DNA of 64,000 nt from CAWHXG01 sp963833235 (lineage in GTDB: Bacteria; Pseudomonadota; Alphaproteobacteria; Rhodobacterales; Rhodobacteraceae): positions 62,001 through 126,000 of the forward strand of contig CAWHXG010000001.1 in assembly GCA_963833235.1 (NCBI GenBank), written 5' to 3'. Position numbers and translations under genes: made by a program. How positions within the stretch are numbered: the stretch's first letter is position 1; the number at the start of each line of letters is the position of its first letter. Under the pieces are notes generated by a model. It ran no database searches. It saw only the letters and a list, made by a program, of their open reading frames with translations, and was not told where the DNA came from. This document shows positions 1 through 7,589 of the stretch, one piece after another.

Positions 1-1972
1 TGGCGATGGAGCCGAGCTGGTCGGGGCCCTTGTCGTCGGCGCCCGAGAGGCCGCGGCCGGTGTTGCCGCCGATCTCGGCCAGCACGTAGGCGAGCGGGTT
101 GCGGCCGTGCTCGGCCTCGAAACGCGCGGCCACGGCTTCGGCGGCGCGCTGCAGCTCCTGCATCTGCTCGAGGCTGTCGGCGCGGGTGGCGCCGGGGGCC
201 ATCGCGAAGTTGCCGCTGATCGAGGGGCGTTCCGGCGCGTTGAAGAAGCGCCAGGTGACATCGCCCGAGACGAAGAGGACCACCTGCGAGGACAGGACGA
301 GGAAGGCCGCGGCGAGGACCGGCCAGCGCGCCGCGAGGATCAGGCGGATGGCCGGGCGGAAGGCGCGTTCGCGCAGCCAGTCGAAGCCGCGGTTCACCTG
401 GCGGCTGGGCCAGTCGTACCAGTGCCTGTCGCGGGAATGGGCGAGCGCGTGGGACATGTGGTTGGGCAGGATCAGGAAGCATTCCACCAGCGACGCGGCA
501 AGGACGGCGACGACGGTGACGGGGATGTCGCGGATCAGCGTGCCGTAGCGGCCACCGATGACGGTGAGCGCCCAGAAGGCGATGATGGTGGTGAGCGTCG
601 CGGAGAAGACCGGCAGCGCCATGCGCCGCGCCGCGGTTTCGGCGGCGATCACGGGCGGCTCGCCGAGGGTGCGGGCGCGGTAATCGGCGTGCTCGCCCAC
701 CACGATGGCGTCGTCGACCACGATGCCGAGGGTGATGATCAGCCCGAAGAGCGAGATCATGTTGAGCGAGACGCCAAGCGCGAACATGATCGCCACCGCC
801 GCGCACATGGCCACGGGGATGCCGGCGGCGACCCAGAAGGCGGTGCGGGCGTTGAGGAAGAGAAAGAGCAGCCCGACGACCAGCCCGAGGCCCATCAGGC
901 CGTTGTCGAGCAGGAGGGCCAGGCGCGCGCTGATCTCTTCCGACCGGGCGCGGATCAGGTCGACGGTGACGCCGGGCGGCAGGCCGTCCTGCAACTCTGT
1001 CGCGGCCTCCTGCACGCGGGCCTGGATGTCGATCGCGTCGCCCCGGTCGGAGCGGTCGACGCGGATCGAGAGCGCGGGGTTCCGCCCCACGAAGTAGGCG
1101 CGTTCGCGATCCACGCCGCCGGTCTCGATCCGGGCGACGTCGCCGACCGTCAGGCGCCCGCCCGCGCGGCCCGGGCGCAGGGGGATCGCGGCGATCTCGG
1201 CGGCGCTGTTGCGCGCGGTGCCGCTGCGCAGCCGGGCATTGGCGGCATCGACGCTGCCGGCGGGGTCGGTCGCGGCGGCGGCGGCGATGGCGGCGGCGAT
1301 CTCGGCCAGGGTCAGGTCGTGGCGGATCAGGTCGCGGGTGGCCACCTCGACCGTGACCAGCGGGTCGGCGATGCCGCGCAGCGTGGTGCGGGTGACCCCG
1401 GCCTCGTAGAGCCGCAGCACGAAATCGTCGGCGAAGCGGGCGAGCTGGTCGACGCCCACGGGACCGGTCAGCACCACGTCTGTCACGCGGTCGTTCCAGG
1501 CGCGGCGCCGGACGCTGGGCACCTCGGCCTCCTCGGGCAGGTCGGTGAGCTGGCTCAGGGCCGTTTCCACGTCTGCCTGGGCGCGCGCCATGTCCCATCC
1601 CGGCTCGAATTCGAGGTTGACCTGGCCGCGGCCCTCGCGGGCGGTGGCCTCGTTCTGCTCCACCCCTTCCACCGCCGAGAGGGCCGCGAGGAGCGGCGCG
1701 ACCACGGCGCGGTCGACCTCTTCGGGGCCGGCGTCGGGCCAGGCGACGGTGACGTCGATGTTGTCGAAGACCACGTCGGGGAAGTACTGCGCCCGCATCT
1801 GCGGCGCCGCCGCGAGCCCGGCGACCACGAGCAGCACCAACAGCAGGTTCGCGGCCGTGCGGTGGCGGGTGAAGTAGCCGATGACGCCGCCGGTGGCTGC
1901 GGCGGCACGGGCGGCGGAAAGCGGCGGCGTGCGCGGCGGGGTAACCGGCGGGGCGAGCGGTGGCGGGGCCAT
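1..1972 (-). CDS. RND-family efflux transporter permease (partial, N-terminal 657 residues)
   Basis: Inner-membrane pump subunit of a tripartite RND efflux system, expected to exchange protons for drugs or other amphiphiles. The visible part has the N-terminal TM1 after a Pro/Ala-rich leader (about residues 30-50), a porter domain, and the TM2-TM4 block with the proton-relay signature GIVVDDAIVVGE. The gene runs off the left edge, so roughly the C-terminal 40% of a usual 1,000-1,100-residue protein is missing here. ATG at 1972 lies four bases after the stop of the adaptor gene, which indicates an operon. Substrate cannot be told from sequence; the single adaptor/pump arrangement is AcrAB/MexAB-like. 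Confidence 0.93.
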   Translation of the reverse strand, partial: MAPPPLAPPVTPPRTPPLSAARAAAATGGVIGYFTRHRTAANLLLVLLVVAGLAAAPQMRAQYFPDVVFDNIDVTVAWPDAGPEEVDRAVVAPLLAALSAVEGVEQNEATAREGRGQVNLEFEPGWDMARAQADVETALSQLTDLPEEAEVPSVRRRAWNDRVTDVVLTGPVGVDQLARFADDFVLRLYEAGVTRTTLRGIADPLVTVEVATRDLIRHDLTLAEIAAAIAAAAATDPAGSVDAANARLRSGTARNSAAEIAAIPLRPGRAGGRLTVGDVARIETGGVDRERAYFVGRNPALSIRVDRSDRGDAIDIQARVQEAATELQDGLPPGVTVDLIRARSEEISARLALLLDNGLMGLGLVVGLLFLFLNARTAFWVAAGIPVAMCAAVAIMFALGVSLNMISLFGLIITLGIVVDDAIVVGEHADYRARTLGEPPVIAAETAARRMALPVFSATLTTIIAFWALTVIGGRYGTLIRDIPVTVVAVLAASLVECFLILPNHMSHALAHSRDRHWYDWPSRQVNRGFDWLRERAFRPAIRLILAARWPVLAAAFLVLSSQVVLFVSGDVTWRFFNAPERPSISGNFAMAPGATRADSLEQMQELQRAAEAVAARFEAEHGRNPLAYVLAEIGGNTGRGLSGADDKGPDQLGSIA

Positions 1973-1976
1973 GGCC

Positions 1977-3659
1977 TCAGATCCCGCTGCGGTTTTCGAG
2001 GCGGCGCACCAGGCCTTCGGGCACGGTCTCCTGGCTGAGCCGCTCGCGCAGGCGGGCGCGGTCGTCTTCGCCCAGGGTCGGGTCGGCCTCGACGAAGGCG
2101 ATGAGCCGGGCGCGCCGTTCGGCGGTGAGGGCGAGGGCCGGGCCGCGGGGCAAGGGCGCCCGGGCGGCCGTTGGGCTCTCGGTGGCGGCGATCGCGGACG
2201 TCGCCGGCTCGGCCCCGGCTGTATCGGCGGCAGTTTCGGGGGCAGTTTCGGCGGCAGTTCCGGCGGCAGTTCCGGGAGCAGTGTCATCGGCGCGAGCGGC
2301 GCTCTCGGTGGCCTCGGGGTCGGCGGCGGCGACCTGTGCCGCCTCGGCCTCGGCGGTCAGGTCGCGCACGCGGATGCCGGCGCCCAGAAGCGGGGTCTGT
2401 TCGGCGACGACGCGGGCGCCGGCCAGATCGCCGGCGGCCACCAGCACCTCGTCGCCCTGGGCGCGCAGCACCTCGACGGTGGCGGCGGTCAGCCGGTTTT
2501 CCTCGCCCACGACCAGAACGCCGCCGCCGGGGCCGACGGCGAGCGCCGGCAGCCGGGCGGCCTGCGGCAGCGGCGGCTCTTCGATGCGCACGTCGACGAA
2601 GTCGCCGGGGCGGAACCCGGCCGCCTCGTGAAGCGAGGCGAAGACCAGCCGGCCCGTCTGCCCCTCGCCCACAAGCGCGGCCTCGCGCAGGAGGCGCCCG
2701 CTGGTGGTGAGGTCGAGCCCCGCGATCTGCATGGCGATCTCGACGGGATCGTCGCGCAGGCGCCCCCCTTCGCCCAGCAGCCGGGCGTATTGCGCGGTGG
2801 AGAGCCGGAACGCGACCTCCAGCGCATCGGCGTCGACGAGGCGGGCCAGCACCTCGCCCGCCGCCACGCGCCCGCCCTCGATCGGCGCGACCTCGGCCAG
2901 CGTGCCCTCGAAGGGCGCGGTCACGCGGGTCTCGGTCAGCGCGCGCTCGGCTTCCGCTAGGGCAACGCGGGCGCGGGTCAGCCGGGTGCCGGCCAGATCG
3001 ATGGCGGCCTCGGCCGCGGCCAGGGCCTGCCGGCGCTGCACCACCGCCTGGCGGGCGCTGGAGGCCGCGAGCGCCGCTTCCTCGACCGAGGCGGCGCTGC
3101 CGACGCCGCGGCCCTGCAGGTCGTTCTGCCGGGAGAGGGACTGGGCGCGCAGCTCCGCCGCCTCTTCGGAGACGGCCAGTTCCTCGGCGCTGAGCCCGAC
3201 GGTGCGGCGAGCGTCGCGCAGCTCGGCCTCGGCATCGGCGAGGTCGGCGCGGGCCAGCGCCAGCACGGCCTCGGCGGCGACCGGGTCGATGGCGAGCAGC
3301 TCGGCGCCCGCGGCGACCCGCCCGCCCTCGACGAAGGTGGGGGAAAGGCTGGCGACGGTGCCGCCGGCGGCGGCGCGCAACTCCACCGTGCGGCGGCTCT
3401 GGATCTCTCCGAAGACGGTGAGGACCGGGGTTTCCGGCCCCGGCGCGATGCGCACGGTGTTGACGGCCAGCACGGTTTCGCGGGCCGGGCGGCCCGGCGC
3501 CTCCTCGGCCATCCGGGCGCCGACGGCCTGCAGCACCGACACGACCGCCCAGCCGGCGAGGCCCGCGGTGAGGGCCATCAGAAGCACGCCGGTCAGCGCG
3601 CGGCGGAGGTAGAGGATGGCGCACCTCCTTTCGGGCGATGGCGGCGGGGGGACCGTCAA
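1977..3659 (-). CDS. RND efflux periplasmic adaptor (membrane fusion protein)
   Basis: Periplasmic adaptor linking the RND pump just downstream to an outer-membrane channel. It has an N-terminal membrane anchor (about residues 20-45 of the 560-residue frame), a split lipoyl domain (ELRAAAGGTVASL before, VTAPFEGTLAEVAPIEGGRV after), an alanine-rich alpha-hairpin between, a beta-barrel, and a low-complexity Ala/Thr/Glu C-terminal tail. The start is unusual: the outer bound is TTG 3659, but a perfect Shine-Dalgarno (AAAGGAGG) sits six bases before an in-frame ATC at 3617, directly ahead of the hydrophobic anchor; the first in-frame ATG lies inside the anchor. True initiation is probably at ATC 3617. 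Function is secure; the start is not. Confidence 0.9.
   Translation of the reverse strand: MTVPPPPSPERRCAILYLRRALTGVLLMALTAGLAGWAVVSVLQAVGARMAEEAPGRPARETVLAVNTVRIAPGPETPVLTVFGEIQSRRTVELRAAAGGTVASLSPTFVEGGRVAAGAELLAIDPVAAEAVLALARADLADAEAELRDARRTVGLSAEELAVSEEAAELRAQSLSRQNDLQGRGVGSAASVEEAALAASSARQAVVQRRQALAAAEAAIDLAGTRLTRARVALAEAERALTETRVTAPFEGTLAEVAPIEGGRVAAGEVLARLVDADALEVAFRLSTAQYARLLGEGGRLRDDPVEIAMQIAGLDLTTSGRLLREAALVGEGQTGRLVFASLHEAAGFRPGDFVDVRIEEPPLPQAARLPALAVGPGGGVLVVGEENRLTAATVEVLRAQGDEVLVAAGDLAGARVVAEQTPLLGAGIRVRDLTAEAEAAQVAAADPEATESAARADDTAPGTAAGTAAETAPETAADTAGAEPATSAIAATESPTAARAPLPRGPALALTAERRARLIAFVEADPTLGEDDRARLRERLSQETVPEGLVRRLENRSGI
2227..2281. repeat. Short in-frame 12-bp tandem repeat inside the adaptor gene
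   Basis: About five imperfect copies of a 12-bp unit (GGCGGCAGTTTC and variants on the + strand). They encode a Thr/Ala/Glu/Pro repeat in the C-terminal tail of the adaptor. Being in frame, the repeat number can vary without breaking the gene. Confidence 0.7.
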
Positions 3660-3969
3660 GGCGCGAACATAGCCCCCATGGCCCGTGCCGCCAACAAAGG
3701 GAGAGTAACGAAGTGTATCACCGATGGGTGATGGCGCCTGGCGGCGCGGGATCGGGCCACGGGCCGCGGAACCGGGCGCGGGCGCGGGCGCGGAGCGTCG
3801 GGCTGCGACGACGCCGGACCTGACGCTCGTCGGCCGCGCGGGCGCGCAGCGTCGACGCCGGTTGTGTGGGCAGGCCGCGCTCGGCGCGGGGGGGCCGACT
3901 AATTGCAGCGCTGGCGATCGTAGATACCCGGCATGGTGGACCGGCCGCGCGCGGCGCGCGGGGCAGCGG
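3660..3969. other. Intergenic region between moaB and the efflux operon
   Basis: About 310 bases with no credible gene. The half near the efflux operon is AT-richer and holds the dyad at 3717-3732; the rest is very GC-rich with runs of GCGC and no clear hairpin followed by T residues. I see no further element. Confidence 0.6.
3717..3732. promoter_or_regulatory. Inverted repeat upstream of the efflux operon
   Basis: ATCACC-GATG-GGTGAT is a perfect 6-bp palindrome with a 4-base spacer, 58-115 bases before the candidate starts of the adaptor gene, in a locally AT-richer stretch. A small dyad here would suit a TetR- or MarR-type repressor, but no regulator gene is adjacent. Inference only. Confidence 0.3.
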
Positions 3970-4503
3970 CTACTTGCGGCGCTGGTGCTCGTCGAGCCGC
4001 GGCATGATCTCGACGAAGTTGCAGGGCTTGTGCCGATAGTCGAGCTGGTGGCTCAGCACCTCGTCCCATGCGTCGCGGCAGGCGCCGGGGCTGCCGGGGA
4101 GCGCGAAGAGATAGGTGCCCATCGCCACGCCGCCCGTGGCGCGGCTCTGCACGGCGGAGGTGCCGATCTTGGCCATCGAGACATGGGTGAAGACCGTGCC
4201 GAAGGCGTCGATCTCCTTCTCGTAGACGTCGCGGTGCGCCTCGATGGTCACGTCGCGGCCGGTGAGGCCGGTGCCGCCGGTGCTGAGGATCACGTCGATG
4301 GTGGGGTCGGCGCACCAGGCGCGCAGGCGGTCGGCGATGGCGGCGCGGTCGTCCTGCACGATGGCGCGGGCGGCGAGGACATGGCCGGCGCCGGTGAGCC
4401 TTTCGGCCAGCGTGTCGCCGGAGCGGTCGTCGCCCGCCACGCGGGTGTCGGAGACGGTGAGCACGGCGATGCGGACGGGGAGGAAGCGGCGGGGTTCGGT
4501 CAT
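3970..4503 (-). CDS. moaB: Molybdenum cofactor biosynthesis protein MoaB
   Basis: MoaB/MogA-family protein, 177 residues, which in this family adenylylates molybdopterin before metal insertion; cytosolic. The MPT-binding signature STGGTGLTGRD is at residues 74-84, and the N-terminal Rossmann strand (VRIAVLTVSDT) and C-terminal NFVEIMPRL are typical. The ATG overlaps the stop of a 34-codon mini-ORF (ATGA) that is itself a degenerate copy of the moaB beginning. moaE and moaD lie 13 kb away and a tungstate transporter at 40.6 kb, so Mo/W genes are scattered in this window. MogA is the main alternative name; the length and the absence of fused domains favour MoaB. Confidence 0.93.
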   Translation of the reverse strand: MTEPRRFLPVRIAVLTVSDTRVAGDDRSGDTLAERLTGAGHVLAARAIVQDDRAAIADRLRAWCADPTIDVILSTGGTGLTGRDVTIEAHRDVYEKEIDAFGTVFTHVSMAKIGTSAVQSRATGGVAMGTYLFALPGSPGACRDAWDEVLSHQLDYRHKPCNFVEIMPRLDEHQRRK

Positions 4504-4604
4504 GCGGCGGGCCTGCCGGGCAGGCGATCGCTTTCGGACTTTGGCCTATCAGTGGTGGTGAGCACGGTGATGCGGACTGGGAGGAGGCGGCGCGGCACGG
4601 TCAT
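4500..4604 (-). repeat. Vestigial duplicate of the moaB 5' end forming a 34-codon mini-ORF
   Basis: The mini-ORF begins MTVPRRLLPVRITVLT, closely matching the first 16 residues of moaB (MTEPRRFLPVRIAVLT), then diverges and stops. Its ATG overlaps the stop of the uracil-DNA glycosylase gene and its stop overlaps the moaB ATG, both as ATGA. Bases just before the two ATG codons are also similar, so it looks like an old tandem duplication of about 101 bp spanning the gene junction. It could act as a translational coupler or be inert. Confidence 0.75.
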
Positions 4605-5467
4605 TCGGCCAGCCTCGCCTTGACGGCTTGCAGGTCGGCCCAGGCCTCGCGCTTCAGTTCGGGCTGGCGGAGCAGGATCGCGGGGTGCAGCATCGGCAGG
4701 CAGGGGCGGCCTCGCGCCTCGGCCCACTGGCCGCGCAGCGCCTTCGCGCGGCCGCCGCCCAGCAGCGCGGCGCAGGCGGCGTTGCCCATGGCGATGAGCA
4801 GACGCGGGGCGGCGAGATCGATCTGGCGGTGCAGGAAGGGGGCCATCAGGGCCAGCTCCTCGGGCTGGGGGTCGCGGTTCTGCGGCGGGCGCCAGGGGAG
4901 CGCCGGCGCGAGGTAGACCGCCACGGCGGGATCGGCGGCGCCGCGCGAGAGGCCGATGGCGGCGAGCATCCTGTCGAGGAGCGCGCCCGGCTCGCCGGCG
5001 AAAGGCTGGCCCGCCGCGTCCTCCTCGCGCCCCGGTGCGTCGCCGACGATCATCAGATGCGCCCCCGGCAGGCCGCCGCCGAAGACGGTGGTGCGGGCGC
5101 CCTGGCGGAGCGGGCAATGGGGGAAGGCGGCGAGTGCTGCCTCGAGCGCGGCCAGGTCCCCCGCCCCTTCGGCGGCCTGCGCGGCGGCGGCCTGCGGATC
5201 GGCGGCGCCGGGCCCGGCGGCGTGAGGATCGGCGGCGTGCTGGGCCGGCGGCTGCCCCGGAGCGTCGGATGCCTGCGGTGGTGCTGTCAGCCGGCGGCCG
5301 GGGACCGGCGGCGCCTCGGCCATCGCGGCGGCGGGATCGACCGGGTCGGGCAAAGGCGCGCGTTCGAAGCGGTCCACCGGCGCCTCGGCCAGCGCCTCGT
5401 CGGCGCCGAGCTCGACCTGCCAGGCCAGAAGCTCCAGAATGTCCTGCCGGGAGAGCGCCGCGTCCAT
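4601..5467 (-). CDS. Uracil-DNA glycosylase superfamily protein (family-4-like, Fe-S cysteines largely absent)
   Basis: Predicted to remove uracil from DNA. 288 residues: a Pro/Ala-rich N-terminal extension (about 1-105), then the glycosylase fold with GDAPGREED at 142-150, a substrate loop near PPQNR, and HPAILLRQP from 261. Family-4 enzymes usually carry four cysteines for a 4Fe-4S cluster; here only one (Cys in FPHCPL, about 118) sits at an expected place, and the others appear replaced (for example W in PWRPPQNR). ATG 5467 is preferred over TTG 5476. It is cotranscribed with moaB. The fold assignment is good; loss of the cluster is inferred from motif comparison by eye. Confidence 0.85.
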   Translation of the reverse strand: MDAALSRQDILELLAWQVELGADEALAEAPVDRFERAPLPDPVDPAAAMAEAPPVPGRRLTAPPQASDAPGQPPAQHAADPHAAGPGAADPQAAAAQAAEGAGDLAALEAALAAFPHCPLRQGARTTVFGGGLPGAHLMIVGDAPGREEDAAGQPFAGEPGALLDRMLAAIGLSRGAADPAVAVYLAPALPWRPPQNRDPQPEELALMAPFLHRQIDLAAPRLLIAMGNAACAALLGGGRAKALRGQWAEARGRPCLPMLHPAILLRQPELKREAWADLQAVKARLAE

Positions 5468-5558
5468 GGCGGGCAATCTAGCGCCGCGCCGCCTTGCCCG
5501 CCAGCCCCGCCTTGCCTATGACGGGGCCGCCGGACCAGTGCGGAGCCCCAAGAGCGAC

Positions 5559-6509
5559 ATGACGTTCCGCCACCGCCACCTTCTGGGCATCGAGCCGCTG
5601 GCGCCGCCGGAGATCACCGCGCTTCTGGACCGCGCCGACCATTATGCCGCAGTGAACAGGGGCGCGGCCAAGCACGGGCATGCGCTGGCGGGCCTGACCC
5701 AGGTCAACATGTTCTTCGAGAATTCGACCCGCACACAGGCAAGCTTCGAGATCGCGGGGATGCGGCTGGGCGCCGACGTGATGTCGATGCCGATGCAGGC
5801 CAGCAGCCTCAAGAAGGGCGAGACGCTGATCGACACCGCGCTGACCCTGAACGCGATGCATCCCGACCTGCTGGTGGTGCGGCACCCCCAATCGGGCGCG
5901 GTGGACCTGCTGGCCGCGAAGGTGAACTGCGCGGTGCTGAACGCCGGCGACGGGCGGCACGAGCACCCCACACAGGCGCTGCTCGACGCGCTGACGATCC
6001 GGCGGGCCAAGGGGCGGCTGCACCGGCTCAACGTGGCGATCTGCGGCGACATCGCGCACAGCCGGGTGGCGCGGTCGAACATCCTGCTGCTGCACAAGAT
6101 GGAGAACCGGGTGCGGCTGATCGGGCCGCAGACGCTGATGCCCGCCGGCGTGGCCGACTTGGGGGTGGAGGTGTTCGACGACATGCGCGCGGGCCTTGCG
6201 GGCTGCGACGTGGTGATGATGCTGCGGTTGCAGAAAGAGCGGATGGACGGCGCGTTCATCCCGTCCGAGCGGGAATACTACCACCGGTTCGGGCTCGACC
6301 CCGAGAAGCTGGCCCATGCGAAAGACGACGCCATCGTGATGCATCCCGGCCCGATGAACCGCGGGGTGGAGATTGACGGGACGCTGGCCGACGACATCAA
6401 CCGCAGCGTCATCCAGGATCAGGTGGAGATGGGCGTGGCGGTGCGGATGGCGGCGATGGAGATGCTGGCGGCGAACCTGATGGCCGAACGGGAGGGCGCG
6501 CATGGCTGA
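5559..6509 (+). CDS. pyrB: Aspartate carbamoyltransferase catalytic subunit
   Basis: Second step of de novo pyrimidine synthesis: carbamoyl phosphate plus aspartate to N-carbamoyl-aspartate, in the cytosol. 316 residues, the normal catalytic-chain length. The carbamoyl-phosphate loop FENSTRT is at 53-59, with KKGETLIDT, the HPTQALLD motif and MHPGPMNRG near the C terminus. ATG 5559 starts the conserved MTFRHRHLLGI; longer frames upstream lack homology. There is no pyrI. The stop overlaps the start of the next gene, opening an operon that leads to a pyrC-like gene. ATCases of this class often assemble with an inactive dihydroorotase-like partner. Confidence 0.97.
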   Translation: MTFRHRHLLGIEPLAPPEITALLDRADHYAAVNRGAAKHGHALAGLTQVNMFFENSTRTQASFEIAGMRLGADVMSMPMQASSLKKGETLIDTALTLNAMHPDLLVVRHPQSGAVDLLAAKVNCAVLNAGDGRHEHPTQALLDALTIRRAKGRLHRLNVAICGDIAHSRVARSNILLLHKMENRVRLIGPQTLMPAGVADLGVEVFDDMRAGLAGCDVVMMLRLQKERMDGAFIPSEREYYHRFGLDPEKLAHAKDDAIVMHPGPMNRGVEIDGTLADDINRSVIQDQVEMGVAVRMAAMEMLAANLMAEREGAHG

Positions 6510-7011
6510 GGAACGGGCCGAGGATCGCGCCGGGGAATGGTTCGCCCCCGAGGCCGGCGAACGCGTGCTGATGCGAGGCGGGCCGGAATGGGGGCCTTGC
6601 CTGCGGGCGGTCGCGGTGCGCTCGCTCAAATTCGCCGGCGCGATCCTCGGGATCATGGTGCTGGTCGGCAAGGTGACCAGCGTTTCCTCGGCGGTGATCG
6701 CGGTACAGATCGCCTTCGGGATCTTCGCGGTCGGCATGGCCGGCGGGCTGGCGCTGGAGGCGCTTGGCCGCAAGGGTCAGCGATGGGTGCTGACCGACCG
6801 CCGTGTGGCGACCGCGCGCGGTGCGTCGCTGACGCTTTCGAAGGCGCTGGCGCCCACGGTCACGGCCACCTCCGTGCGCCTTACGGGACCGACGCGCGGG
6901 CGACTCGAGTTGCCGCATCTTCATGAGCCCGGCGTCGTCGGCCGGCGGATCGAGGCGGCGCGGGAGGCGGCGCGTGCGCTGTCCGGCACCGGCGCCGGGG
7001 CGGCGGAATGA
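6502..7011 (+). CDS. Small membrane protein with bacterial PH-like domain
   Basis: 169 residues of unknown function. Two hydrophobic segments (about residues 45-62 and 66-86) are followed by QRWVLTDRRVATARG, the pattern typical of bacterial PH (YdbS/YdbT-like) domains. Its start lies inside the end of pyrB and its stop overlaps the next start, so it is translationally coupled. It shares architecture with the following gene, suggesting an old duplication. The position between pyrB and a pyrC-like gene suggests cotranscription, not a demonstrated role in pyrimidine synthesis. Confidence 0.75.
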   Translation: MAEERAEDRAGEWFAPEAGERVLMRGGPEWGPCLRAVAVRSLKFAGAILGIMVLVGKVTSVSSAVIAVQIAFGIFAVGMAGGLALEALGRKGQRWVLTDRRVATARGASLTLSKALAPTVTATSVRLTGPTRGRLELPHLHEPGVVGRRIEAAREAARALSGTGAGAAE

Positions 7012-7589
7012 CCCTCGCGCCCGATGCGCCGCCGGCGGGCGATGCCTGGGCCGGCTTGCTGGAGCCGGGCGAGCGGATCCTGTGGCAGGGGGCGCCCGAG
7101 GCCCGCGTGCGGTGGGAGGACATCGAGCCGCGCCGCGCGCTCTTCGGGCTCGGGATCACCGCCTTCGCGCTGGTCTGGATGGTCGGCGCCTTCGCGGCGG
7201 TGCGCAGCGAGGGGCCGGTGGCGCTGGCGTTGCCGGCCGTCGCGCTGGTCTTCGTCTACCAGGGGCTGAAGCGCGCCGGGGGTTACCTGCTGTGGGACGC
7301 CTATGAGCGGTCGAAGACCTGGTACACCCTGACCGACCGCCGGGCGATCGTGGCCGGCGACGCGCTGCGGCGGCGTTCCCTGCGATCCTGGCCGATCGAG
7401 CGCGACACGGTGCTGGAGTTGCGCGACGGGCGCGACGGCCGGCCGGGCAGCGTGCTGTTCGCGCGGACGTTCGGGCGGGGGAAATCGCGGCAGCTGGGCT
7501 TCGTCGGGATCGCCGAGGCGCGCGAGGTCTACCGGCTGATGCTGGAGGCGCAGCGGCGGCTGCCGGCGGGCGGCGAGATGCCGCGATGA
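7008..7589 (+). CDS. Membrane protein with bacterial PH-like domain
   Basis: 193 residues. An N-terminal cytosolic segment with GERILWQGAPE, two transmembrane stretches (about 45-65 and 70-85), then KTWYTLTDRRAIVAG, again a bacterial-PH-type strand pattern, and a basic C-terminal half. It overlaps its neighbours on both sides (ATGA), so it is part of the pyrB operon. Unknown function; the name rests on local motif resemblance to YdbS-type proteins and to the preceding gene. Confidence 0.72.
   Translation: MTLAPDAPPAGDAWAGLLEPGERILWQGAPEARVRWEDIEPRRALFGLGITAFALVWMVGAFAAVRSEGPVALALPAVALVFVYQGLKRAGGYLLWDAYERSKTWYTLTDRRAIVAGDALRRRSLRSWPIERDTVLELRDGRDGRPGSVLFARTFGRGKSRQLGFVGIAEAREVYRLMLEAQRRLPAGGEMPR

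Noticed and set aside
107..2038. Long plus-strand frame opposite the RND pump
   Set aside because: Antisense shadow typical of very GC-rich coding DNA. The minus-strand frame has clear RND motifs.
2218..2285. Possible CRISPR or satellite
   Set aside because: The repeats are 12 bp, contiguous, in frame with the adaptor and without spacers; it is a coding low-complexity tract.
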